Assembly (NCBI RefSeq): GCF_000003855.2
Contig: NW_003101663.1
Span: 609,312-673,311, forward strand
Reading direction: 5' to 3'
DNA: 64,000 bases
From: Blastomyces gilchristii SLH14081
Lineage: Eukaryota; Ascomycota; Eurotiomycetes; Onygenales; Ajellomycetaceae
Positions 33,100-46,029 of the stretch are shown here, piece after piece. The translations under genes were made by a program, and so were the position numbers. Position 1 is the first letter of the stretch. The number at the start of each line of letters is the position of its first letter. A model generated the notes under the pieces. The model was not told the DNA's origin and did no database searches. It saw only the letters and a program-made list of their open reading frames with translations.

Positions 33100-36000
33100 A
33101 AATGAATAATAGAAATAATAGAATACATGCATCACTTGAGAGAAAGTAGTACATGAAAGACAATATCAGAGACTTTTGCAATAATCTTAAACAGGTCAGT
33201 TTGCAGAAATAAGATCTTTGAAGATTCTTGAATAGTATATTCTTTTTCATTCTTGCAGATCAGGTTAAGAAAGACAAAGTCACTTATCTTGATAATTGAT
33301 TGAGTGTGAAAGTGATTGAAGAATTTCATCATTTTAATCTTCATGAGAGTGTATAAATCTAGAGTGTTCTGTTATACAGTGTCACAGACTGTGATGAATT
33401 CAGTCATATCTATCAGAGCTTCTTTATTTCTCAGCAGCAGTTATCTTGACTTGACTTCTGTAAGTAATTCAAAGAGAAAGACTACTGCTGAGTGAGCAGT
33501 TACTGAGTTCAGAACTCTTTTCATCTGATTGAGTAGAATTCTTTAAGATGATTTATACTTGTCTATGAGAAGCACTTGTAAGATGATTTCAATAGTGAGA
33601 TTGATTCACTCACTCTGATCATTTGAATAAGAATTGTAGATAGTTATCATTCAGCTCTTAATTCTCATCTGTTGAAGAATGCTCTTTCAAAATTATAATA
33701 TAAATTTAGAATCTCTATCTGAGATAATGATCAGTGAGAGCTGTCAGTAACAGACTACTTCTCTATAGAACTCTTTCACTTATCACAGAGTATTTTATTT
33801 CTCTTATCTGATGATTAGAATGATGACTTTCAAGAATTTGTCTGTAACTGTCAGTATTGTATCACAGCTGTTGCTTATCAGCAATTCTGTAATAAAATCA
33901 ATTAATAGAATCTCAAATGATTCTTTCAGAGATGAGATGAGATGTGATTTTTCTCACTGAAAGTGATTTGATAACTTAGATAGTTAATAATTGAGACAAT
34001 GTGAGATGCAATTAAGAATCTGTTTATAAGTGTGAGATAAGAAGAAGAATTAGTACATAATGTCTTTTATTTGATGAAGATCTGAGTGTCTGATAGTATT
34101 ATGACATATACAGATGAGATCTCCTACTAAGGTCTATGTAATACAGAGACAGTTATTGACAAAGAATAAAAGACTGTCTTGAAGTGTGAATAAATGATAT
34201 TTTCCCTCTCATATCATTTTATAATAGATCTTTTTCAAGGCTGAATCAGCTGATAGATTCTTATATAATTAGTCTTTGATATTGTTTAAGAGAGTGACAT
34301 CTATATTAAATACAGTAGTAATGAACTCATTCTTGATTTTATCAGCTTACTGAGCAAGTACTTGATATATCTTTTCTTAATTATCTTGAGAAATCTCTTC
34401 AGAATTGTCTGTGAAAGTGTGTAATTAGAAGAGAGTATTAATATTGTGATATAAAGTGTCTTTACAATAGCAGATTTTCATGTACAGAATATACATACTA
34501 AGAGTCAGAACTCAATTTATCAATCAATTGCTCTGATGATCTGTGACAGATGACTGAAGAGTGAATATAAGTGCAATGTAATCAGTCACAATGATGAATT
34601 TACTGTTGAGATATTAAGAAAGCTTTTTCAGAGCTCACATCAATTCTAAGCACTCTAATTCAGTCACTTAATACTGTCTCTCTGTCAGATTCAATCATTG
34701 TGATAGAAATAGAATAAGTCTCTCAATCTTATCAGTGCTCATCTGATGCAGTGCAATTTCTATTTCATACTGTTTACTAGAATTTATATACACAATGAAC
34801 AGTCACTTGAAGTCAGAGTATACTCTTGTGAGAGTGTTCATTAAGATCTGTTTAACAGTATTGAAGAAAAGTTAAGTCTCTGTGAGTAGAACTTGAAATT
34901 GCAGAGATGCTTTAAACTTAATCAATTTAGTTCTTGCTGTATACAATGCTCTTTTCTAACCTGTTCAGAGGCTGTTATACAGCATTCTGATTTTAAGTGT
35001 TTTTAGTGCTTCTATCTTATCTGTATAGAAGTTCACAAAGTTGCAGTAGTAGTTGAAGAGACTGATAACTCTCTTCAGCTTCTCAAGAGTTATAGAGAAG
35101 ATCAGATTTATGATAGCAGCTATTTTCTTCTTCTGAGTGAATATTCTCAGTCAGTTAATATAATGACTCAGTAAATACACAGAGAAGTAGATGAAATGAT
35201 ATTTAAATAAGAATATTATTACTTCAGATATCTCAAGAGCAGTGAATACTATCTACATATGATAAAGATAGTTATTTAGCAAATATAAGAAGATGATGAT
35301 GTTATTGATATAGATTAAGATAAATTATCATAAGAATTATATTAGTATCTCTTTTATATATTACTGAAAGAATCTGAGTGAGATTATCAATCTCATTATA
35401 GCAACTGTAAAGTGTTCAAGCTCTTAGTGCAGTGTAATAAAGATGATTTTAAAGTGATCAGAATCTTCTATGAGCTGTTAAAAGAAGTCTTAACAGATAT
35501 TCATTAATAAGAATACTATGAAACTGCTCAATGACTGCAGAACATTCTGCTATATCAGTAAAGAATATATATTTGAAAGTAATTGTAGATTGATCTTCTA
35601 CAAGTTCACAATTATATACAGTTTCTCTTTATATCAGATTACAAATGTGAGAAAAGTGATAGAGTTCTTGATTTTAAGAGAAACTCTCTCAATTCTTTTA
35701 TTTTAAATATGTGAGTTCAAGATTTGATCAGCTGCTTTCTAATCTCTCTGTAAGAGAGAATATAATTACTGCTTCAGTCTGAAAAAATTATCTTCATTAA
35801 TAAACTGTAGCAGCATCTTCACATTGTCTGAAAATAATCTCAGATTAAGATTAAAAAGTTTATAATATCAGTTAATAATCTTCTGAATTATCTTATAATT
35901 ATCTGCTACTCAGTGATCTGATATCTGTGCTTTAACTCACTTAGTGAGAGTATTTATCATAAAAATCTGAAGAGAATTATCATGATCTTCTATATCTGTC

Positions 36001-36740
36001 AATAGAAATAATTTCATATATGAGATAGAAAATAGAAATAACTTCTCAATTAAATCATTATTAATAATATAGACATCTGCAGAGCAGATGATGATTTTTT
36101 TTTACTTTTATAGTGAGAGAGAGTTTCTACTTATATAGATAGTATCTCTGATGATCTTGATATTTATAGCATATTTCTTATAAAATATAATACACTTATT
36201 ATAAATATTGATGATGACTCTTGCTGATGATAATATATCATTTACTATAATTATATTATACTTAAGATATTACATTAGATGAAATTCACTCTTCAGATGA
36301 AAAAGAGTCTCATCATTCATCTTTAGAGTAAGAGCTGTTAATATAAATAGATTTGATTCATTTGTATCTGAACTAACTTCTTAAATATGCATATATCAGT
36401 CATGTGACAGAGTAGTAACTAGTATTTAAGAGAAGAATAAAGCTTACTATCACTGTATTTAATAAGCAATATACTCATGCCTGTATCAATACAAACTGAG
36501 AGATCATCTTAAAAGATATTAATAAGAATAATAAGAAAGATGTAGAATAAGTACTGCAGTCTATTAACATATTCTTAATCTCTTATAAAGACATCACACA
36601 CTGTGATAGTATATATATCAGTGTTAAACATACTCAGATAATTATCTGAGAGAGTATCTATGAATAAGACAGACTTCTCAGTATCTGACTTATTATCTAT
36701 TTTTCTAACTCACTATCAGAATCTAGACTGAGATCTAGTT
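33100..36740 (-). pseudogene. Element C pol: protease, RT, RNase H, integrase
   Basis: On the minus strand, the RT active site at 35312-35301 reads YINN followed by IIIF (YxDD family). RNase H is at about 34700-34560, with VTELECLELM, ALKKL and FIIVTDYIALIFTLQSSVTD (family VTELEALAVVWALxKL, VxTDHxAL). Integrase spans about 34100-33130, and its tail has an open stretch at 33344-33132 with ISDFVFLNLICKNEKEYTI (family GDYVFLxL). No chromodomain was seen. Both RT Asp residues are Asn and many stops are present, so it is inactive. Confidence 0.75.
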
Positions 36741-36744
36741 ATAA

Positions 36745-38450
36745 TAGATTATCATTCTCTTCTCTATTATTCTCTCATTTAACTTGATTTGCTAGATTCT
36801 CTTTTCTGAGACAGCAGTTAATGTAATAAGAGCTCTCACATATATAGTACTCTGCTGTGAGTGCTGATGATTTACTCTCTGCATATCTAATTAACAGTCT
36901 ACTCACTGCAGAGATGCTTATGAAAGAAGTCACTACAGAGTTTATAGCAGATATAGATAACTTGATAGTTTTCATATATAATCTGATTAAGAGAGTCTGA
37001 TAAGAGCAGCAGTCATTATTTTAATTAAATTATCTGAAGTCTTGTATATATTCAGTGAATTGAGTTCTTTGATCAGTTTAAGTATATTAAGTGACTGACT
37101 TATTATCTCTAATTCTTCTTCAGAAGTCATTCAGATGCTTGATAGAAATAAGAGATATAATTAGAGATAGATTCAACTTCAACTCTTCTCATAGAAGTCT
37201 CTTTATTATTGTGAAGTCAGAGATTGAGATAACTTATAGTAAGTTAATCTTCTGTGAGATATACAGTATCAATAACAGCTTATCTGACTTCTTAAAGAAG
37301 AAATACAGTTCTTAAGCTTTCACTCAGACTTCTCTCTCAGATAGCTGAAAGTCTCATCTCAGCTCACTGATTGTGATGAGAAGAAAAGTGCTTATACTCT
37401 TTCTCATTTCTGTAGACAGACTATTGTATCATTCTAATATCTGTCTCTTTAAGTATAATAAAAAGACTCAGAGTACTGTATCTTCTCTCTTCTATATAAT
37501 AATAAACTCTAGATAACTGATGAATATTATTACATCTGCTTCTGCTGAATTAAACAGTATAATATTACTCACTCTCAGTTGTGTCAGATATTCTTATTCA
37601 TTATCTTCAGTGTAATAAATCACATCACTGATCTGCTATGAGAATGAATAGAATCTATTATCTAACAGAAAGTCATTATAATTATAAATGAGACAGATCT
37701 TCTTCTTTAAGAGTACTGCAGATACTTACTCTCTACAGACTTGATTCTCTTCTATGTTATAGATAAAGTACAGAATATCTGTCTCTCATGTGAAATTAAA
37801 TATATTTCTTATTATGTTTAAGTGATGAGTTCTGTCTCTGAACATATCTCACTCAGTATTATATAGCTCTCTTGAGATTGCAGGTATTCACAGAACTCTA
37901 GAAGATAATTCAAAGTCTTTATTAAATAAGACATTCAGTCACTGAGAGAATTCAGTAAGAGAATTATCATCTTCAACTTGAATCAGTTATTTCTACTGTT
38001 GTTGATTTTCATACTGCTGCTCTTATCTCTGAGTAATAAGTACTGCTTTCTCTGTACAGAAGTTGCTTCATATCTCTATCAGTCAGCTTCTTCTATCTAT
38101 TAAATACTGAAGATTGTTCTGAAGCTTATTGATATACTTGTTAATAAGAGTGATACACTTATTCAGCTGATTCTGCTGCTGATTTAACTGATACTCATAC
38201 TCATCTAGCTTGCTTTCTCACTGAGTCAGCTGAGACTTCAGTTACTTCAACTTCTTAATTATATCTAATACAGTGACTTCATTGAAAGAAGCATGACTCT
38301 GATCATTAAACTCAATATAGCTTAAAGCTATTGATTCTCTTTCTTTTATATGCTTTATAACCTCTGTATGAAAAGTCTGTAGTTAAGAATTAATAACATT
38401 CTTTCATTCTATAATAGAAACTGAGTCAAAAGTCATTTTAACATTGTTGT
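36745..38450 (-). pseudogene. Element C gag with coiled coil and zinc knuckle
   Basis: Minus strand. Around 38310-38090 a Gln/Leu/Lys-rich heptad-like stretch (KLDEYEYQLNQQQNQLNKC) predicts a coiled coil. Downstream is a capsid-like part, and near 36870-36830 a damaged knuckle (YICESSYYINCC, family CxxCxxxxHxxxxC) is followed by RKENLANQVK. The stretch from 38451 to 39045 between gag and the 5' LTR is leader sequence with no coding motif. The Gag product would build the particle; this copy is broken by stops. Confidence 0.6.
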
Positions 38451-39045
38451 AATATCTGATGAACACTCTCATAAGAATATTCTCTGTCTTAACATGATTG
38501 TATAATGTGACTTGATTCTTGATACTATTATATTATTTATTTGCATTCTGTCAGATCTCTGTAATTATGATAGTGTGTTTCTCTGCTGTTATGTGTGAGT
38601 AGACACACTCAGTGTCAGATCTCTGAGTGAGTTTATGAGAAGCTTACTTCTCAGCAGACTCATTCAGCCTGGCAGAGCAGAGTGACTGATGAGAGCTACT
38701 TCTAGTGAGATGTTCATTCTGCTTCATTACAGTGTATAACAGATGTGTATAGAGTGAGTCTATCACAACTGAATCAATTATCAGCTGCAGTGATGAAAAA
38801 GATAGAGTAGTCAATCAGACTAATCATCAGTTGACTGAACTTTATTATCTATAACTCAGATCAATCATCAGTATTATATCTTCTCAAAGATGAAAAGAAT
38901 GTAGAGAAATCAATCAGATCAATCATCAGTTAACTGAACTTTATTATTCACAATTCAGACTAATCATCAGTGTTGTGTCTTTTGAAGATGAAGCAGAATC
39001 TAAGAGAACTGAGAATCTTATTCTTAATAAGATATGTTATCAAAT

Positions 39046-39388
39046 TGCAGCATATATTATCTGTAGTGTATACTGATTATGTATTGTACATGTAAAAAGA
39101 TAAATCTTATCTTATTCTTCAAGATGAAGATGAGCAGATGCCTCTATATATATATATACATGCTTGTTTGTTTATTGTGATTGACTTTTACAGAAGAATG
39201 AAGTGAAAGCCTCAGAAAGAAAGAGATAAAAGCCTTAGAAAGGAAAAGATAAAAGTCTCAGAAAGAGACAGAAGTCTCAGAAAGAGACAGAAGTCTCAGA
39301 AAGAGACAGAAGTCTCAGAAAGAAAGAGATGAAAGTCTTAGAAAGAAAGAAATAGAAGCTCTGAGAAGTAGTAAGAGTAAATATCACA
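39046..39388 (-). repeat. 5' LTR of element C, with internal minisatellite
   Basis: 343 bp, homologous to 30142-30467. The tandem array (GACAGAAGTCTCAGAAA units) lies at about 39195-39365. It adjoins GATTAAATTT, which is internal to the copia D repeat. The internal side (minus strand ATTTGATAACATATC) is where the primer binding site should lie. Confidence 0.8.
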
Positions 39389-40140
39389 GATTAAATTTAT
39401 TTTTATTACTATAATTAATTAATAATCAATTCTATAATTAATTCAAAATCAATTTAAAATCAATTTAAAATTAATTTAATACTGAAATTATTCTTGAATT
39501 TAATAATAAAGTAAGTATTTATATAATTTACACTGAATTGATTATTAATTGATTTTCAATCAATTATTAATTACTTAAATATATAGATTGAATTTATTTT
39601 TATTACTATAATTAATTAATAATTAATTCAAAATCAATTCAAAATCAATTTAAAATCAATTTAAAATCAATTATTAAATATTTTTATCTTAATATATTTT
39701 AAAATTCTATAAAACATCTCTTTATATTCTATATGAATTTATCTATTTATTTAATTGATTATGAATCAGTTATACATGCTTTTTAATTAATTAATGAGCT
39801 GAATGAATGAATAAATGAGTGAATTGAAAGATTGAAAGTCAATTACTAACTGATTATTACTATATTATGTGAGATCAGAGTTATAATTATATAACAAGAT
39901 TAAGTGATATACTTAGTAAGATCAAGTTTTCTACTTTCTGACTAGATTGTGAAAAGTTATATAATGAAAGAATTAGTAAGTCAGATTATATGACCTGATA
40001 CATTCACTTATCAGTGTAACTATACATGATGCTATATACAAAATTCACCTTCAAATCAAGTACAGGTACAAAAAATGACTGAAAAATGTGAAGTAATGAA
40101 AAATCAGTTATAATATACATTATTTTTTATTCCTCTATTT
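39389..40140 (-). repeat. Copia long terminal repeat D2, truncated, and polypurine tract
   Basis: Homologous to D1 (from 14892 on). It lacks the outer end because element C adjoins it. At 39893-39906 it shows the uninterrupted site where D1 received chromovirus B1. The inner end on the minus strand is GAAATAGAGGAATAAAAAA, a purine-rich tract typical of the 3' LTR border. Confidence 0.7.
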
Positions 40141-40144
40141 CTTC

Positions 40145-40959
40145 ATCTTCATAATCTTCTTTCAATGTGTATATTTCAATGTTTTAAGTGATTTAGTAAG
40201 CTCATTCATTATGTTCTCAGCAGATGAAATATATCAGATAGATATCTCATTCTTATAAATAAGATTCTGAAGAATGTGAAAATGAATCTCTATATACTTC
40301 AAGTGATATGAAATTACTTCAGAAGAGAATAGCTCTATAACAGACTTATTATCAGCATGAATTGTAGAAGTCAGATCATTAACTGTGATGAGAATGAGAT
40401 AATTATCAGCATTCAGATTGTTAAGATGAGATGAAATGAATTCAGTATCTTCTAGAAGCTCTCAGAGACAGACAGGCTTATATACAGTCTCAGAGAATGC
40501 AATATATTCAGCCTCTGTTAATGACTTAAAGACCTCTGTTTATCAGCAGCTTTGTCATGCAATGAGGTCATCTGTTATATAGATGATATAATCAGTAGTT
40601 GAACAGAATTCTGAATCTCTACTGACTCAATCAGCATCTGTGTATACTACAGATTTAATTTCAGCATCTCTGTAATACATTATACTCTTATTGATTGAAC
40701 TCTGTAGATATCAGAGTGTATACTTATATACAGCTCAGTTCTTTGATATAGACTGAGAGCTGAATTGTTCAAGAAATTCTGCAGTGAAGCTCATATCAGA
40801 ATGTGTATTAAATGTCAGATATTGCAGAGATCTGATACTGAATTAATAGAACTGTAGAATAAATTCTGCTGTGTATACAATTAATTTCTTATTATTATTT
40901 ATGAAATTGATGTTCTTCTTCATAGAAGTGAATGTAGAATGACAGTCATTCATTGAGAA
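40145..40959 (-). pseudogene. Copia D2 RNase H end of pol
   Basis: Minus-strand motifs in order: SLQYLTFNTHSDMSF (family LxYLxxTRPDIxF), VVYTDAD (GYxDADWA), STTDYIIYI (STTGYVFxL), SLTEAEYIAFSE (STAEAEYIALSE), ELLEDTEFI, IHADNKSVIEL (xDNxSAI) and YHLKYIEIHFHIL (RxKHIDIRYHFI). This is the classic end of Ty1/copia RNase H. The catalytic DAD, EAE and ADN acids are still present, but stops interrupt the frame. The upstream part is cut by MITE fragments at 40960. Confidence 0.85.
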
Positions 40960-41120
40960 TAGACTGACTGCTGAAATCATGAATTTCATGTTTAATCTCA
41001 TTTAATCTGATCTTATACATTTCTTAGCGTGAATGCCGCTGAGACTGACTATTAAAAAAACATGTAAAGTGACTAGACTGACCGTGTGACTGTGTCTGAG
41101 ACCAGGATCAAACTTTATAG
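40960..41120. mobile_element. Two abutting end fragments of the 506-bp MITE (M6, M7)
   Basis: 40960-41073 is the first 114 bp of the MITE (TAGACTGACTGCTG...). Directly joined at 41074 is TAGACTGACCGTGTGACTG, the start of the other end in reverse orientation, readable for about 45 bp. Thus two TAGACTG termini follow each other head to tail. Confidence 0.6.
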
Positions 41121-41650
41121 TTGTCACATTGCCTAAAAGCATTACTTCTGATTATGATTTGTATTCATCACATTGATTTCAAATCATGTTATTTCAAATA
41201 TTAAAGGTCTCAGATTCACTTTTCAAATAAAAATCTAGTCTCAGATAAAGAATATATTTGAATTCTTAGTCACATTTTCATTCTGATCTCATTATTGAGA
41301 ATGATATTAAATAAGACTATGAAATCACTTCTCACTTACATAATATCATAACATAGTGCTTATTTGTTGAAAATTCAATAGAGAGTATTACTAAATATCA
41401 TTACTTTTCTGAATACAGATTATAATTCATATAATTTTAAGTATAAAAAAAATATAAAATATAAAAAAAAAACAAAAAACAAAAAATAAAATAAAAACAA
41501 GAAAAAATCAGAATGAACAAAAAAAAAAAGAAAAGAAAAAGAAAAAAATAAAAAATAAAAATAAAAAAAATCAAGATCACAGAGCTGTAGCACTCTTAAA
41601 ATACTTACTTCTCAGAGTCTTTACAATGTTTATCATCAACTGTGTATCTC
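41121..41650. other. Unassigned AT-rich DNA with a poly-A-rich tract
   Basis: No coding motif was seen. 41443-41572 is strongly A-rich on the plus strand (runs of A7 to A11 broken by T, C or G). 41651-41663 is the left target duplication of the LINE. With 49825 onward this forms the pre-insertion locus. Confidence 0.45.
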
Positions 41651-41663
41651 TCACAGTGAGAGT

Positions 41664-41760
41664 TATTATTATTATTATTATTCTTCAATTATAGATGTAT
41701 GCAGTCAGAGACTATGACATCTATCTGAGAACTTTTAGTTCTCAGAGTTTTTCCTATATC
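41664..41760 (-). promoter_or_regulatory. LINE 3' terminal hairpins and AAT-repeat tail
   Basis: On the minus strand the element ends with CTGAGAACT...AGTTCTCAG (9-bp stem), then the region around AGTCTCTGACT, then CATCTATAATTGAAG and a run of AAT units. The copy at 7560 has the second stem in full (GTCAGAG/CTCTGAC). The same block ends the SINE. A repeat tail in place of poly(A) resembles the I-type LINEs. Confidence 0.7.
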
Positions 41761-41989
41761 TGTAAAGTTAACTATTATACATTCATCAATTTCAGATATA
41801 TAAAATCAGAAAATTTCATCTCAGAATACAAAAACTGTTTACAAATTGCAGTGTTTTAACATCTTCTGATACTTTGAAATCATTTGACAGTATCATAACA
41901 AAGGAAAAGAGAACACAGTCTTAAAGATAGACACATTAAATAGATAGACAGAAAGAAATTGAAAGAAAAAGATAAAGTAAAGAAAGACT

Positions 41990-44900
41990 GTAACAAAACA
42001 AATTATTAAATAATAGTATATAGCTGTTTTAACAGACTATATCTGGTTGATTTTCTTCTCTTCATATTCAGATAATTCTGAATTTAGTCATTTTCTTGTA
42101 GCTGCTTGAGTTTCTAATAGAAAGTCTATTAAGTATTTAATTCCTATCTTAGTTGAGAATAAGAATCTTATATTTAATTGATTTAGATCATACTTCTCTT
42201 TCAATCTGACTCTGAGACTATTGTATAATGCACAGTGTATTATAATATACTCAGGATTCTCATTTGTATTACAGAATGAGCATTCTATTGAGTCAAATCT
42301 ATCATCAAATCTTTGTATATAAGATTTGAAATAGCCATGTTCTAGTTTCAGCTGTATTATAGATGAGAATATTTTCTTTTTACATTTAATTGAACAAGAT
42401 TTTCACTTGGGTTTTGTTTCAAATCTTGAATAATGTATACTCTTCTTTTGTTTCTGCCAGCTTTCATTTCACTTGTCTAAATAAGATTCTTTTATTTTTC
42501 TCTTTATAAAAGATCAGGACATCATTTTTTGAATAGATCTGCTTAATTCTGCACTCTTTTTTACAGCTGAATCAGTCAATTCATTGCCATGAATATTCAT
42601 ATGAGCAGAAACTCAATGCAGATGAATTATCAGCTTTGATATTCTTCTCTTTTAAATTTTCAAAACAGAGTTTAAGATCAGTTCAAGATTCATTTGACTA
42701 TTATAAATCTGAATATTTCTAAGTCTTTTTAAAGCAGCTTGACTATCAGAGAATATTCATATCTCTTTCAAACAATTTTCTCTTTTATAAGATTTTATTT
42801 CAATGAGTTTGAAAGCTTTCACTATTACAAATAGTTCAGTATCAAAGACTTTACATTCACAGCCTAGATTTCAGAAATCTGAGATAAAATTGATATTATC
42901 TTCAGTATAAGCAATGCCTGTGTCTAATCTATTCAAGTTCTCATTTTTTGAGTCATCTGAATAAATCAGAATAGAGTCTTTTATATTGATTGTAGAAATT
43001 CTCTTCAAATACTGTTCATATTCTTTCTCTTTTGATAGTTCACTTATTTATAAGTCTATAAGAGATTCAAGCTTTTCTCTTCAGAGAGATAACTTCTCAT
43101 GATTAACTTTTTCAACATTTAAAGAAGAAAATTGATTTTTAATCAGAGAGTATAGTCTGTACAATTGAGAAGACATTTTCTTTGAAGAACTATTTTCATT
43201 TCAATCAAGAAATCTATTTCAATCCAGTTCATTTTCAGAGTTAATTAATGAAAATGAAGAAGAGACTCTTTCTCTGATTATATAATTTAAGCTCATCTTT
43301 ACAACTCTCAGAGTATAGTTTATACAGGCCTTTTCAAATCTAATAGCAGAAGAAGGAATTGAAGCTTCAATTTCCATTACTTTAATAGAAGATGATTTGA
43401 ATGCTTTCAGAATTCTTCTCAAGGCTCTGTTTTACAGACTTTGAAAGAGTTCAGTGAAATTCTCTTGATTATTTCATCAAACTTGAACTTCATAATTAGC
43501 TACTGATGTAATACAGGCTATATATAACTGTCTCATAGCCTGGAAGAATAGACCTCTCTCTGTATTTGATAGTCTGATTATGTTGTTCAATAGTCTTTCT
43601 GCCTTGACAGTTCTTTGTTGAATGTGATATTTAAAATTCAACTTAGAGTTTAATCATACTTCTAATCATTTGACATTTACACTGGGTTTAATCTCTCTAT
43701 TTAAAAGAGTTAGAGATAGTTCTTTCTCATTGAATCTAGAAAAGAAATGAATTAACTCAGTTTTATCTATATCAAATTGAATTTGATTGATATCTGCTCT
43801 AACAAAGATTTTCTTTGCAGCTTCTTCAATTACTTTCAAATTCTCTTTGATAGTTTTTAAGCTGTAGACTAGATCAATATTATTCATATAACTCAGAGAT
43901 CACACTATTCTCATATTTCTATTTTTGAATAGATATGCAGTGTATATTGTAAATAAAATGAGTGAGATTGAAGATCTCTGTGATACTTCTATTTTTATCT
44001 CAGTCTTGTCTTATTTCATTTTATCAAAGAAGAGTTATATAATTCTTTTAAATATAAAACAGTTAACTCATTTTATTAGAGAAAGTGACAGTTTTAATAT
44101 CTTCAATATCTGAATTAACTTTGACTTTGAAACATGATTAAATGCTTCTTTTATATTAATAAAAACTACAGTTGAGACCAGATTCTCATACTTTGCTATT
44201 TAAATATCATGAACAACTGAGAGAACAGTGTTAATTACAGAACACTGTTTTCTATCTCTCATTTATTCACTGAATAAAAGAGAATCATCTATAGAGCTTA
44301 TAAAAGATAGTTAAGTAGCTATTATCTTTTCTAAAACCTTTTCTAGGCAGTTCAATAGAGATATTACTCTATATGACTTAGAAATTGAAGTTTTTCTATT
44401 AGATTTTACAAGAATCACTTCAGTGGCTTCTCTTCAGCATTCAGAATGATATTCATTTTTCAAGAGATTGAAAAAGAGCTCAAAATATTCATTCTTTAAG
44501 TAGAAATATGTATTTTGAATAATCAAGTGATTAATTAAATCAGGATCTGCAGCAGTTTTAACAGAACTTGAGAAGATAGCTGACTCTAATTCATCTTGTG
44601 TAAGATCAGGTCATTCTCAGTCATTTTCATTAATATAGTTGAGAAGTGATATATTCTCTTTCTCTGAATCTGAATCTGAATCTGGTGAGTTCTGAAAGAG
44701 AATTCTCATGAAAGCTTGACATTTTTTCTTAAAAGAGTTTGCTGTACATGATTCATTCTGAAACTCATATTCTAAGACTGAAAGTTTTGCTACACTTCTT
44801 GTTTTAGTATAGTTAAAAGCTTTAAAAACTTTCTTCTCTTATGCTTCTTCAAGGAATTTATTTCAGCAGTCTGTTTTAGCTCTTTTAATATCTGAAAAGT

Positions 44901-46000
44901 ATTCATTTCTGACAGCTTTGAACTCTTCATCAGATATTACATTATTCTTTCAATCTCTTCTAGCAGTAGCTAATTCTTTTCTTTTAAATGAGATATTCTC
45001 ATTTCATCAAGATTTTGAATACTCAGAAGATTTTCTCTTTGAAATATTATCTCTAATACTTGTTAGAATAATAGATGTAATAAGCTTCACTCTATTCTCA
45101 AGTATTTCATTTGAGATATCTTGATCAGAATTTCAATATAGCTCATTCTATCTTTCAGATTTTAACAGTTTTATACTTTCTTCAACTGCTTTTCAATCAG
45201 CTTTTTCAAAGTTATACTGATTAGAGAGAAGAGGATTTTCACTCATTTGTTTTTCACTCAGTTCAATATTAAATTGAATAATCTCATGATCTGATTCTGA
45301 TGTCTCATTTGAATTAATAAATCAGTTTACAAGTCTTCTTTTCATTAAATTTTGTGATATGAAGATTAGATCTATAATAGACTTCTGTTTCATGTCTTTT
45401 CTAAAGAATGTTTATTAATCAGACTTATTAATCAAATCTATTAAATGCTCAAAAATTCATTCAACTAGATTATCAGCTCTCACTGCTCTCTTGTATTCTG
45501 AATTTCATCAGAAATGATGTGTATTGAAATCTCCTGCAATTATAGAGTTTCTTGATGAAGTTATGTTCAGAAATTCTCTATCAATTGTTCAGATATTGTT
45601 ATTTTTCTTCAATGACTTTTTATTATAGATATTTATAAGCTGTATAGTATTAAACTCATTTTCTTTATCTATAATATCATTCACCAGAATATCAGGGTCA
45701 GACATGATATTAAATCTTAGATTAAATTGATATCTTAATCTCTTTCTTTCATATATCACTACTCTTGACTTTATCTCAGACTTTTAAGATAGAAAGCAGT
45801 AGTAGCTTGAATGAGAAATAATGTAATTTTGCTCAGCATCAAAATTCAATTCCTGAAGTAGTACAAAATCAACTTTTTATTCAAATATAATTTGAAGACA
45901 AGAATAAATACAATTTGAGTTTCTATTCACATTATTTTGAATAAATGTGATTTTTGAAGAGTTTTTAAACTTTTTTTATTGTTTTTGTTGTATATTCATA
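41990..46000 (-). pseudogene. LINE ORF2: endonuclease, reverse transcriptase, RNase H
   Basis: Minus strand. The endonuclease is at about 45960-45350, with LLQELNFD, IIAGDFNTHH (45537-45512) and KSIIDLIF, the conserved acids of the exonuclease/endonuclease/phosphatase fold. RT is about 44650-43220; its active site at 43890-43879 is YMNN (family YxDD), followed by IDLVYSLKTIKENLK and the clean stretch to 43666 (FDIDKTELIHFFS). RNase H is about 42850-42560 and ends HMNIHGNEL (family HxGIxGNExAD). The Cys/His end near 42300-42220 resembles the LINE C-terminal zinc finger. It nicks the target and reverse transcribes in the nucleus; this copy has lost both RT Asp residues. Confidence 0.85.
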
Positions 46001-46029
46001 CTAAAAGAGAGTAGAGATAGAGTAGAATC

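Larger units (their letters stand above)
30142..39388 (-). mobile_element. Ty3/Gypsy element C (minus), with two LTRs and no matching target duplication
   Basis: LTRs at 30142-30467 (3') and 39046-39388 (5'), each TGCAG...TCACA on the plus strand. Gag and pol lie between on the minus strand (about 38450-33100), followed by a 2-kb downstream segment with a 506-bp MITE (M1) and a frame in the opposite direction. The flanks are CTAAT on the left and GATTA on the right, so there is no duplication. The left flank is the purine-tract end of copia repeat D and the right flank is the interior of another D repeat. The present C is therefore probably a recombination product of two insertions. Confidence 0.8.
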
